Below, piece after piece: positions 24,396 to 35,650 of a stretch of DNA of 64,000 nt. The DNA is from Galbula dea (Eukaryota > Chordata > Aves > Piciformes > Galbulidae), in assembly GCA_013399015.1 (NCBI GenBank), contig VWZX01010552.1, forward strand, positions 70,792 through 134,791, in the 5' to 3' direction. The position numbers were made by a program, and so were the translations under genes. The first letter of the stretch is position 1; every line of letters begins with the position of its first letter. The notes below the pieces were generated by a model, which was given only the letters and a program-made list of their open reading frames with translations, had not been told where the DNA came from and did not search any database.

Positions 24396-24960
24396 CTATT
24401 TTCTACATGTCGGGGTGCTCTGATCTTGAGCTTGGAAGAAGTGGTCCTTGAATGTTAACCAACTCTCTTGGGCCCCTTTATCTTCTAGTACCCTGTCCCA
24501 TGAGATTTCTCCTAGCAATTTCTTGAAAAGATCAAAGTTGGCCCTACTGAAGTCCAGGGCTCTGGTCCTACTTGGTATTCTGTTCCTACCACACAAAATC
24601 CTGAATTCTACCATCTCATGGTCGCTGCACCCAAGGTTGCCCTCAACCTCTACCTTTTCAAACAGACCCTCCTTGTTGGTGAGTATCAGGTCCACCAGTG
24701 TTCCCCTCCTAGTGGGCTCATCCACCACTTGCATCAAGAAGTTATCATCAATGCACTGGAGGAACCTCCTGGACTGTGAATGGCTGTCTGCGTAGGCTTT
24801 CCAGCAAATATGTGGGTAGTTAAAATCCCTCATAAGAACCAGGGCCTGTGATTTCAAGGCCACTGTCAGCTGCCTGCAGAAAGCCTTATCTGCTTCCTCA
24901 TCCTGATCAGGTGGCCTCCCAACACAGAGGTGCAGAAAGGTCCATGTTTGTAGCTCTACC
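24396..24960 (-). pseudogene. CR1 endonuclease domain fragment
   Basis: An open frame encodes the C-terminal half of the apurinic-type endonuclease of CR1 ORF2. It has a VGRPPDQDEE start, a DFNYPHICW strand (with Arg before it), LVDLILTN, and a catalytic-type GCSDHEMVEF segment containing the SDH motif of this fold. It ends before the RT domain. The N-terminal catalytic residues are missing because of 5' truncation, so it is non-functional. Confidence 0.85.
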
Positions 24961-25382
24961 AAGTGCAGGGAGACTTATCCAGAGCATCTCTCAGGCAGGG
25001 TCTGGAGCTTATCACTGCATGCAGGGCTCATCTGGGAAAACAATAGCCTGGGCAAAAGCCTTTGCAGCAGGGCACTGGCATGGATGGTTGTGCAGTGGTG
25101 CCTGGGCTGCCTGACTGTCACAAGCCCTGTCGAATATCTAGGCTGGCCCACAGGCCCGGCCTCTTCCTCTCCTTGCCTCACTGCCAGGATCAGCCTCTAT
25201 TTTATAGGGGAGAAGGCACAGAAAGGTGAAGCAAAACAATCTCAGCCTACCTCTCATGGCTGCTCCTGCTTCCTTTACTACATCCTGAGCCAAGGAAAGA
25301 AGTAAAAGCAGCTCTGTCAGATTGTGGAAGCCATAGGGACATGAAACGTGTGTCACAAGGTGGGGGAGAAAAGAAAGGGTAC

Positions 25383-25602
25383 ACACATGATATATTGTTG
25401 GATAAAGAATTGGCTCGATGCCACACCCAAAAAGTGGCTGTCAATGGGTCCATGTCCAAGTGGAGGTCAGTGACAAGAGGAGCCCCTCAAGGATCAGTAC
25501 TGGGACCAGTCTTGTTTAACATCTTCATCAGCGACACGGAAGTTGGGGTTGGAACTAGATGATGTTTAAGGTCCCTTTCAACTCTGACACTTCTGTGATA
25601 TA
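25383..25602 (+). mobile_element. Internally deleted CR1
   Basis: An RT segment readable as PQGSVLGPVLFNIFISD runs straight into the last bases of the CR1 3' UTR (GGAACTAGATGATGTTTAAG) and tail. About 1 kb that should separate the two, including the FADD motif and the C-terminus, is missing. Both parts are on plus. The copy is also 5'-truncated. Confidence 0.8.
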
Positions 25603-27557
25603 TAGTCAGTGGTTTAGCAGGGAGAAATGGATGCATGGATTAAGGGAAGGAGCCATGAAGATGTATAGACAGATCTGTTGGCAGAGGGAGGAAGGGGTGG
25701 ATATGTGTATGGATACATGACTGTATGTATGGATAGGCAGTTTGGACATCCTAATAACAAAGGATGCTCTTTATGCAGTGGCTGACTTATGAAGATGTCT
25801 GGGAATCCAGGTGCATAAGACTGACAAAGGAAGACCCATGGACAGTGTAAGGATAGTATCTGAGAACAAGTTTCAGGTGTGACACATGAACCGATGGAAG
25901 TGACATCACTACTGGCATGAGTAAACAGAGCCTGAATTATTACCAGTGCAGGTTCTGAGAGTGTCAATGGAGGGTGTGGGGCATCTCCAGAGGGATTGCA
26001 TCCCTCTCAGGAGCCACTTCCATCTCAAACTGTTGGGGCACTGGGAGTGAAGGAGTAGCAGTGACACTGCCCTGGGGACACAGTAAACCCAAACACAAAT
26101 GCTGGAAAAACCCAGTACTGAGTATTTTCCCTGGTCATAACTTTCATCTCACCTGCACATGGGTAACTTCTGACTGACATGTTGCTAGAGGATCCAAATG
26201 CCCAGCCCTCTGGAGATCCCTGAGATCACCTGTACTCCACCTTCTTCATCTGCTTCCTTTTCTGGCTTCATAGGCCTGCAGACTCCTTGCTCATTATCTG
26301 CTCTTTCCTGAAAGAGAGAAGGGGAGATACCACCTACTGAGCCTGTACTGGCATCCAAACAGATACAGAGAGGAGAGAGGCTTGAGACATGAAGCATCTC
26401 TTCTTGCTGCCTTATTATAGGCTTCTCCCTGCAGGAATGAGTTGTTCGTTTCTTTGCTTGCTGGGGCTGGCCCGTTCCATGCCTGAAGGATACTGTCGCT
26501 CTTTCACAGCTGGGAAACAAGCACATGGCCGCAGACATACTGGGAGGCCAAAGCAAGCAGCTCAGCTGTACACATAAACTGCTGTTTGTGATGCTTTCAG
26601 GAAATGGCTGCTCCCACCTCAAAGCAGCAGCAGCAGCAATTTAGATGAGCTTACTAAGGCAGGAGTTTCATGCCAGTTTTTTGTGGTTTTGGTTTTTTGG
26701 GGTTTTTTGGTGTTTTTTGTTTGTTTGTTTTTTGGGTTTTTTTTTTGTACTGGCAACATTCTTGTCACGCAAAGCAGGAGTTCCCAGAGTTTTGTGTGCC
26801 TGCTGTGAAGGCGCTGGGGACTGTATCACTTTTCACAGTAGTGCTCCCTCTATATTTCCTGTGTACATATCTCCTCTGCTGAGCAGCATGAGGACCATAT
26901 CTCCTTGATGCTGCCTTGTTAGTTGCTCAGAGGAGATGATCTCCTCCCTTCCTCTCACAGCAAAAACCATGTCTTCTCCAGCTGCCTCCAGAGTTGTGGG
27001 GAATGAAACACAGCAGGACACACTCAGGGAGCTTCTCTGGTGAGGAATGGGGAGCATCTCTATCTTCTCCTAGAAGTTGCACCCTGTATCCACTGCCACA
27101 TTGGCTGTTCTTTCTGCAAGGGCAGAACAAAAAAGAGAAGTTACGGACAGCATAGCCCACCCTGACACAGGAGGTTCTCAATCATCTGGGGGACTCCAGT
27201 GGTCTCCAGGTTTCCAGGTTTGCACAGAGCAGGCACTGGGCAGACTGAGAGCTGTGTAGAGCAGGACCATCTTGAAAATGATTGGCCAGAGTTAAATTTG
27301 ACTCTGGGAGTCAATACGGCTTTGCATGGTTGCGACACACAAAGCTCTTCCAGCATACAAGAAAACTCCAGCCTTTGCTCCATGCTGAGAAAATCTACCA
27401 GATGTGACAGCAACTGAGTTCCACATACATGCTGGGTACTGGCATAGTCACCTCCGTACTGATGGATCTGGAGGTGGTAAGGTGCTAGAAGTGCCAGATC
27501 TGTGTCTACACCTGCGATCTCCTGGTGGATGCAGACTGATCCACAGGCAGATGTGGT
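25603..27557. other. Intergenic DNA with T/G-rich low-complexity tract
   Basis: No gene is recognised. A low-complexity stretch of T runs broken by G occupies about 26,675-26,757. Confidence 0.4.
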
Positions 27558-27882
27558 GACCTGGAAGGCACTGATGCCCAGGGGAATGCTGACCTGGAAG
27601 TCCCCTAATTGCCAGGAGGATGCTTATGTGGAAGGAACCAATGCTTCAGGAAGATGCTTACCTGGAAGGCACTGGTGCCCAGGGGAATGCTGACCTGGAA
27701 GGGCATTGACTGTCAAAGGAATCCTGGGGATGTCAATCTTGAAGGCACTGATCCTCAGGAGGATGCTGACCTCGAAGAGAGTGATGCCTGGGAATATGCC
27801 AAACTGTAAGGCACCAATCCCTGGGGGCACACTGACCTGGAAGGCATTGTTCCCCAGGGGGAAGCTGACCTGAAAAGCAGCA
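27558..27882. repeat. 33-34 bp minisatellite, about ten units
   Basis: Units of 33-34 bp start with a GACCTGGAAGGCA-type core and end with GGAATGCT-type bases. The first four are at 27558-27590, 27591-27624, 27625-27658 and 27659-27691, after which units are more diverged. Because many units are 33 bp, the minus strand stays open through the array as an 11-residue repeat inside a 190-codon frame (27,624-28,196). I see no splice or family evidence that this frame is a gene. Confidence 0.75.
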
Positions 27883-28229
27883 TTTATCCCATACATTGTG
27901 CTTTCTCCCCTACTCCACAGCACTTCTTTCAGCTCCTCACTTGTGCTGGGCACCAGCTCTGCCAGAGACAACACCAAGTGCTCGGCATCCACACTCAAGC
28001 AGGTATCCATGGCTGGCAATGAGCCGATGGCTGGTATCCATGGCAATGAGCCCAGAGAGCTGTCTGCATGAAGCTGGGACAGCACTGCCTCTCCCAGTTT
28101 CCTTCCTCCCTGGAGCTCCCCACTAGGCCTGGAAGTTACTGCCCAGCTATGGGCTAGGGAGAGCATGGCTTCCGACTCCTGCCAAACCAGGCCCAAGACC
28201 CATCCTTCTGTTCTGGCTGAACAGGGAGC

Positions 28230-30051
28230 TCATATTAGAACTCGGGAAAAAAGAGAATTTACATCCTTTGGAAGAAGAAGCTGGCAACTCAGGAGAACTA
28301 CAAGGATGTTGTTAGGCTGTGCAGGAAGAAAATCAGGAAGGTGAAAACCCATCTAGAGCTTAATGTGTCCACCCCAGTAAAAAACAGAAATGTTTTTACA
28401 AATACATTAACAACAAAAGGAGGACCAGGGAGAATCTCCATCCCTTACCTGATGCAGGAGGAAACATTGTCACCAAGGATGAGGAAACTGCTTTCTGCCT
28501 TCTTTGCCTCAGGCTTTAATAGTCCAACCAGTTACCCTCAGGGAACTCAGCCCTCTGAGCTGGATGACAGAGATGAGGGGGCTGAATGGAGTCCCCATAA
28601 TCCAGGAGCAGTTAGCAACCTGCTACTCCAAGTAGACATGCACAAGTCTATGGGGCCAGATGGGATCCACTTGAGGGTCCTGAGGGACCTGGTGGAAGAT
28701 CTTGCCAAGCCACTGTCAGTCATTTATCAGCAGTCCTGGTTTACCAGGGAGGTCCCGGGTGACTGGAAACTAGCCAATGTGACACCCATCTACAAGAAGA
28801 GCTCGAGTGATGATCTCCGGAACTGCAAGCCTGCCAGTCTGACCTCAGTACCAGGGGAGGTTATGGAGCAGATTGTCATATGATCACATGGTATGTGCAC
28901 GAAGACCAGCCAGCATGGCTTTATTAAAGGCAGGTCCTGCTTGACTAAGACAAGGTGACCTGCTGGACAGGGGAGAGGCTGTTGATTTAGTCTACCTAGA
29001 CTTCAGTAAAGCCCCTGACACTGTTTTCCACAGCATTCTTCTGGAGAAACTGGCCGCACATGGCTTGGATGGGTGTACTTTCTGCTGGGTTAGAAACTGG
29101 CTGGATGGCCAAACCCAAAGAGTGTTGGTGAATCAAATTAAATCCAGTTGGCAGCCAGTAACAAGTGGTGTTTCCCAGGGCTCAGTGTTGGGTCCTGTCT
29201 TGTTTAATATATTTATCAGTGATCCGGACAAGGGGATTTAGTGCACCCTCAATGAGTTTGCAGGGGGCACCAAGGTAGGTGGAAGTATTCATCTGCTTAA
29301 CAGTAGAAAGGCTCTACAGAGCGATCTGGACAGGCTGGATTGATGGGCAGAGGCCAATAGTATGAGGTGCAACAAGTGGCCAACTGCCAAGTCCTCCATT
29401 TTGGCTACAACAACCTCACACAATGCTACAGGCTTGGAGCAGGGTGGCTGGAAAGCTGCTTGGCAGAAAAAGACCTAGGTGTGCTGGTGCCAGCTGAACA
29501 TGAGCCAGCAATGTGCCCAGGTGGCTAAGAATGCCAAGAGCATCCTGGTTTGTATCAACAATCTTGCGGCCAGCAGGTCTAGGGAGATGATTGTCCCCCT
29601 GTACTAGGCAGTGGTGAGGCTGCACCTCGAGTACTGTGTTCAGTTTTGGGCCCCTCACTGCAAGGACATTGAGCTATTGGAGGATGTCCAAAGAAAGGCA
29701 ACAAAGTTGGTGAAAGGTCTAAAGCACAAGTGTACCTGAAGGGAGGTTGTAGTGGGGTGGGGCTTGGCCTCTTCTCCCAAGTGACAAGTGGTAGAACCAG
29801 AGGAAATGGCTTCACCTTGTGCCAGGAGAGGTTCAGATATTACAAAAGGTTTCTTCACTGAGAGGGTTATCAGTCATTGGAACAGGCTGCCCACGGAGGT
29901 GGTGGAATCACCATCCCTGGAGGAGTTCAGAAAACATGTGCATGTGGTACTTGGGTACATGGATTAGTGGTGAGTATCATAGTATTATGTGGACAGTTGG
30001 ACTCGATGATCTCAGAGGTCTTTTCCAACCATACTGATCCTATGATTCTGC
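28230..30051 (+). mobile_element. CR1 LINE copy, 5'-truncated
   Basis: A CR1 copy on plus runs from the linker before the RT, through RT and C-terminal region, to the 3' tail at about 30,050. The first part stays open for about 180 codons (28,341-28,883) and contains KSMGPDGIH, EVPGDWKLANVTPI and SLTSVPGEVME, typical of CR1 RT fingers. Further on the frame is broken, including in the LDFSKAPDTV and FADD-equivalent regions. It is inactive. Confidence 0.87.
28341..28883 (+). pseudogene. CR1 reverse transcriptase N-terminal fragment
   Basis: This is the open part of the CR1 copy described above. The frame ends at a stop before motif A, so no polymerase activity is possible from this copy alone. 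Confidence 0.75.
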
Positions 30052-30483
30052 AGGCAAGAAGGATGCCCAGACCTTATTTTGCCACTAGATGGCAAACACT
30101 GTCTTCAAAACAGCCTTTTAAGGACTTTTGTGACTCCCCTGGGTGAGGAGTCTGAGAAAACTCTTCCTCCGGGCAAAGGGCCTGACGTTGTTCAGGAGCG
30201 GGACTGGGGGCAGCGGGGAAACCTGGTGTGCTCCTCTTCTTGGTTTTTTTTCTGTCATTTCTTACATTGTTTTCCTTTCCCACCTGCCTGGTTTCTCACT
30301 GCTCCTAGAAGGCCCACCTGTTTCCCCATGCTGATAGGGCTGAGCATCCCAAAGCCACAAAGTGAAATCCAGATGCTTTCCTGGGAAGTAGTTATGCTGT
30401 GATTTGGAAGCCAAATATGTTGTAATTCCTTCTTGCAAGCCCCCACATCCACAGGTTATCCGTTATACTGGGTATAAATAAAG

Positions 30484-30509
30484 AAATCAGAATCAGAATC
30501 AGAATCAGG
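30484..30509. repeat. (AGAATC)n simple repeat
   Basis: About four tandem copies of a six-base unit, CAGAAT, stand just downstream of a TATAAATAAAG-like stretch. This is a short microsatellite. Confidence 0.7.
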
Positions 30510-31865
30510 GATGTGCAGGTGGATGTACATGTTTGTCTGAAGTCTTCTACCAGGCTTGAGTACATTTCTTTGAGTTTAGTCCCAAATTTTCTGATGGTCT
30601 CTGATTAACCTTGTGCCACATTTTTCTGAGCATTTGCTGCTGGCTCTGGCACAGCTGCAATATTTCTGTGTGGTTAAACATGATATGTCATAGCTAATGA
30701 AGGAACTAACTGTGGATGGTAAATGTTTAATATGGACAAATTGAGCAAATTAGACAATGTCAAGAGAGAAATGTGCTAGCTCAACTGTGTCTGTCCTGTG
30801 TAGAGAAGGTCTGTGGAGATCTACAACCCAGCTGCAATAAGCTCCAGCTCCCAGCACCAGCCAAGTGTAAAGACCCTTAATGCAGATCTTCCTGCAGACC
30901 TCTCAGACCACCATGTAGACAGCTTCATGTAGTGAATAAAATAGTCTCTTAAGATGAAGATTTGTTTCTGAAACAAAGACCTCTGGGTGTTTAGAAGGGA
31001 TGGCAGCCTTCTCCAGCACAGAACTGCAGTATGAGAAGTAAATCATCCCACTCAGAGCACTTCTTGGAATCCCCCAGTGGGAATCTTGACCGTTTAACAG
31101 CATGCAACCTGCTTTTGTGGCAAACCTGAGGCTGCAGAGCTCAGCAGTTCTTGGACAGGAGCACCAGGGAACCCTAATGGCTGTGCTTCTAACGGCAGCA
31201 CCCCCCCGCCCCCCACCTCCTACCCCAAGCATTAAGAAGCTATCAGCAGAAGCTGTATTGCCTTCAGGCACTACCTGAGAGCCATGCTTCTGGCAGCATC
31301 CTCTACCCTTTCTGCCTCTAATGCTTCCTGCTCAGGAATGTTGTTTACACTTCAGTGAGAAGGGTCCTTCAGGCATGCTGGCCACTTCCTTCAAGAAGGA
31401 ATTATTGCTTTTTCCTCTGTGAGGGCTGGAAAGTTCCCTTTGAGGCTGTTTATAGTCAAAGAGAAAAATGTGAAAAGTGGAAGGAAGAGGGTGACAGGGG
31501 AACAGAAACTGAAGAGGCTGTCAGGAGCCATTCTGCAGCATATGGCTCAGGGCAGCATGCCACTGACCCATCATGACAACTGCTTGAACCATGAGCAGGT
31601 AGAAAGGCCTTCTGGCCCTCTCCAGTATAGCTGGGCTACCTGATAGCCCCAGCGTTGGCATGTGCCTGAGGATGTGGGATCAGGGCAGAAGCAGTGACAA
31701 CAAGGATGGTGTGGGCTCTGGTGCATCCAAATGGCTTAAGGCTTCCGCATCCCTCTGCCAAATTCACAGCCTCCAAAGGCAGCACAACAGCAGCTCATCA
31801 CAGATGTGGCTGTGTCACTATGGAAGGTGTGCTTTACAGATCCTCCTGACCCAAAGACACCAAGG
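30510..31865. other. Intergenic DNA, nothing recognised
   Basis: No gene or repeat can be supported. A C-rich run lies near 31,200-31,215. Confidence 0.35.
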
Positions 31866-31869
31866 GATG

Positions 31870-32425
31870 GACAGAATGTTAGAATTTGGAAGGGACCCCC
31901 AAAGATCATCTAGTCCAACCCTCCTGCCAGAGCAGGGTTCCCCAGATCAGGTCACACATAAGTGCATCCAGATGGATTTTTAATCTCTCCATAGAAGGAG
32001 ACTCCACAACCTCTCTGGGCAGTCTGTTCCAGTGCTCTGGCACCCTCACTGGGAAAAAAAAAAAGTCTTGTTTTCACACAGAACCTCCTATGCTTCAGCT
32101 TACAGCCATTGCTCCTTGTCCTGTGGGCTTCACTGAGAGGAACATGACCCCATCCACCTAACACCCACCCTTCACATATTTATAAGCATAAATGAAGTCA
32201 CCCCTTAGTCTCCTCTTCTCCAAGCTAAAGAGACCCAGCTCCCTCAGCCTTTCCTCATCAGGAAGATGTTCCACTCCCTTCATCATCTTTGTGGCTCTGT
32301 GCCGGACTCTTTCAAGCAGTTCCCTAGCCTTCAACTGAGGGGCCCAGAACTGGACATAACATTCCAGATGTGGCCTCACCAGGTGTAAAGTCCCCTTGCC
32401 CGAGTATGTCACATCTTTGCCTTGA
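31870..32425 (-). mobile_element. CR1 LINE 3' fragment
   Basis: This is the 3' end and C-terminal coding region of CR1, sense on minus. Minus-strand reading gives the typical LLERVRHRATKMMKGVEHL segment and LRELGLFSLEKRRLRGD. It is the same young subfamily as the copies at 22.69 kb and 52.2 kb. It is truncated at 5' near 32,425 and contains no full domain. Confidence 0.85.
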
Positions 32426-33096
32426 CGTGTACCTCATTCCAACTTTCCAGTCCAGGTTCTGGGTGTGGTTGTGGTTGTTCTCTGTAGGCTCAGGGTTCTA
32501 GGTTTCTCACTGTGGGTGGTTTCCACTATCAAACACCTTTGCATGACATCTCTAAAGAGTGACAGGCTGCCATGGGCATTAGGCACCCCCTCACCCATTA
32601 GCCTTGCTTTTTACCCTATCCCAGATCTCAGGAGGCTTTTATATCAGTGTCATTCCCAGCTAACAAGCAAGCTGGGGACTCTGGAACAAACTCGGATGTG
32701 AATCCTCTCCTGCCTGCAGCAGGGTAACGCCATCTGCATTCCTCACCTCATGCTGCTGGGCAAGAACATCCTCTAAGCACAAAGCAGCCAATGCTTCAGA
32801 AACACTGATGGAGTTACTTTGGCTAAGGACCTGCAGCTCTCTCTCTGTTTCCTTTCACAGGGTTTTGGCCATGTTGCATGGTGTGGGACTGTGATGACAG
32901 AAGAAAAAGGGCTGCTCTAGTGCTGCTGAGAAGATGTGCATCCCCTTTGTGACAGCTTCTGAACTGCCCCAACAATGAGAGGCATTGGCAAGCTGAGGAG
33001 ACTGGGGAAACGTGTTTGATATGTGCAGAGCTGAGGGATGTGCCTCTCCAGACCCAGATGACCTTGCTCTCCAGGGCAGTGAAGGCAATAACTCAC

Positions 33097-33155
33097 CATA
33101 GAATCGTAGAATCATTTAGGTTGCAAAAGACCTTTAAGATCATTGTGGCCAATCA
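33097..33155 (-). mobile_element. CR1 tail fragment (short)
   Basis: About 58 bases match a CR1 3' end in reverse orientation, starting ATAGAATCGTAGAATCATTT and followed by the conserved GACCTTTAAGATCATTG-like segment. It is the shortest CR1 insertion in the window. Confidence 0.7.
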
Positions 33156-34747
33156 TAAACCATGACACACTGAGAGTCCTAGTAGAAGTATCATGCAGAA
33201 ACCAACACCCAGGACTGTACAGAGAAGAGCAGGGACCCTCCAGCTACATCTGCACTGGGGAATCAGCTCTACTGAGGATGGCTTTCTGGCCCTGGATCAA
33301 AAAGCTTGTGACAGCCAGCTTCCACCCTATTAAAACTCTCTTCACCCTCCTTGTCTGCATGGAAATAGCCTGTTGGAAGTGGCATTTGCTCTTGGAGTCA
33401 ACAGCCCTAACTAGTTGACCTGGTCGAAAACCTGCCAGGAGCTATGCTGAGCATGTTCCAGCACAAGTTTCATCTGCTTCAGTTACTGTCACCCACACTG
33501 ATGCCCTGCAGTGGGCATCCCTGTATCTTCAGGGGGCACTGGGACAGTAGAGAAGTTCAAAAGGAAATGCAGTGTAATTTATGTGCCACCATTGCTGGGA
33601 TGGCAGCCTGCTAGGCCTTACAGGAAGGGAATGCAACAGAGACTGAAGAAAAAGGAAATCCCAGTTCTCGTTGCGCAGCCCATGTGCAATACTGTGTATG
33701 CCCATCCTCAAAGCACAGCTGAGATACAGAAAGTAAAAATAAACCAGAAAAGATAGTTGCACAAAAGGCGGCTGGGTATCATGAAAATGGGTAGCAGCAG
33801 AAACTCCATGAGGTGCAAGGAGGAGTCGTTACCCAGCTAGCCATTGCATTTCTCTCCTGTCACACCAAGGGAAGACCAACCTTTTGGTGTGTCTAGGATC
33901 TGGTCTGTTGATGTCACACATCTCTCCTCTGCTCCTCAGCTTTGTCAAGAGCATCAAGGAGACAACGCAACACCCATTGCCCCTCTGTTCGCTGCTTATG
34001 CCAGGAGGCGAGACACAGAGTGACAAAGTACCTCTCCAGCCAAACAATCCATCAGCCGCAAAGGACAAATTAGCATCAGTTATGCAAGAAGAGAGAGGAC
34101 AATACTGAGACATGGGGATTGCAGGTGTCTGTTCAAGGATATCAACCTGCATAATACCACTGTGAATATTTTCTTAAAAGCACCCAGGGCTGAGTAATCT
34201 GAAAAACCTGAACAGATTGTAAAAAAAGAACGATAAAGTGCTGAGTTGTCTCTTCAGCATTCAGATTTACCTTCACTTTTTTACCTCAAAGACAGTTACC
34301 AGGCTGAGTTTGTGTATCTTGTACCCAATAAAGATATTAGAAGCTCTTTAATTTACTGCTGCCTAATCAGCAGCTTATTTTCTCTGTGGAGGTCAACAGC
34401 TCTGATGTAAGACATTAGCTGTGTGTGGCTTGGAGCTCACTGGAAAATATCTTTGATTAGCTGGGAAGTTATCACTGGCATGTACTTGCTGCAGGCTGGG
34501 CACACTAGCCTTGTCCCATCCCTGGCTGTAAGCCAGGTGGCTTCCAGTGTCCTCTCATGGGTACAATGGGCCATGCACACCTTAGTGACAACCAGCCAGG
34601 CACACTAGGAGGGTAACCGGTGTTAGCACTGCTGGTGCTGATGGAAGTTTGGGAGATACTTTCTGCTTGCTCTGTGTTTGTGAGAGAAGAGAGATGCAGG
34701 AAGCAAAGCTTGTGGACCCACTCCAGTACACAGTGTCTACAGCAAAG
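33156..34747. other. Intergenic DNA, nothing recognised
   Basis: No gene or repeat can be supported. An AATAAA at 34,327-34,332 on plus is not preceded by recognisable coding sequence. Confidence 0.35.
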
Positions 34748-35650
34748 ACAGAATCACAGAATCTCTTAAGAGTTGGAAGGGACCTCTGGAAATCATCTAG
34801 TCCAGCCCCCCTGTCAGAGAAGGTTCTCCTAGAGCATGTTGCGCAGGATGACATCCAGGCAGGTTTTGAATGTCTCCAGAGATGGAGAGCCCACCACCAC
34901 CCTAGGCAGTCTGTTCATTGCCCACCACTCTCAAAGTAAAGAAGTTTCTCCTTATGCTTAAATGGAACTTCTTCTGTTCCAGTTTGTGCTCATTGCATCT
35001 TGTCCTGTCACTAGGCACCACTGAAGAGAGACTGGGCCCATTCTCACAACACCCACCCGTTAGGTATTTGTAAGCATTGATAAGATTCCCCCTTAGTCTT
35101 CTCCTCTCCAGGATGAACAGCCCCAGCTCTCTCAGCCTCTTGCCATAAGAGAGATAGTCTAGATCCCCAATCATTTTTGTAGCTCTTTTCTGTACCCTCT
35201 CCAGAAGTTCCCTGTCCTTCTTGACCAGGGGAAACCAGAACTGGACACAGTACTCCAGATGTGGCTTCAACAGGGCAGAGTAGTGGGGGAGAAGAACCTC
35301 CCTCAACCTACTGGCTACACTATTCTTGATGCACCGTAGGATCCCATTGGCCTTCCTGGCCACAAAGACACAATGCTAGCTCATGATCATCATGCTGTCC
35401 ACCAGAACTCCCAGATCTTTCCAGGATATAATAGAATCATAGAATTGTCACAGTTGGAAGGGACCTCAAAGATCATCTAGTTCCAACCCTCCTGCCTGGC
35501 AGGGACACCATCCACTAGATCAGGTTGCCCAGGGCCCCGTCAAGCCTTGTCTTAAAAGCTTCAGTCCCTAACCTGTGCTGGTACATGGGGTTATTCCTTC
35601 CCAGGTGCATTACCCTACACTTGCCCTTGTTGAATTTCATAGACAAGTGT
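34748..35650 (-). mobile_element. CR1 LINE fragment interrupted by another CR1
   Basis: This is a CR1 3' part, sense on minus. It runs from 34,748 to about 35,430 and continues, in the same frame of reference, at about 35,562-35,650, where the next expected CR1 segment appears (compare the uninterrupted copy at 52.46-52.66 kb). Open parts on minus show LLERVQKRATKMIGDLDYL and LRELGLFILERRRLRGN. The interruption is a second CR1 insertion, annotated separately. Confidence 0.82.
35431..35561 (-). mobile_element. Short CR1 nested in an older CR1
   Basis: A 131-base, strongly 5'-truncated CR1 3' end, sense on minus, sits inside the CR1 of 34.7-35.65 kb. It is close to the copy at 61.34-61.52 kb, sharing the CCTGCCTGGCAGGGACACC segment. 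The host was therefore already in place when this copy arrived. Confidence 0.8.

Larger units (their letters stand above)
22688..24960 (-). mobile_element. CR1 LINE copy, best preserved, gapped
   Basis: This is the most intact CR1 in the window, sense strand on minus. From right to left it holds the C-terminal part of the endonuclease domain, the linker, the reverse transcriptase, the C-terminal region and the 3' UTR, whose tail is at 22,688. Long stretches remain open, so the copy is relatively young. A gap of 216 Ns (23,219-23,434) removes the part of the RT where the catalytic FADD motif would lie, and a single N at 22,834 sits on a short duplicated segment. The 5' end is truncated inside the endonuclease. 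Confidence 0.9.
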
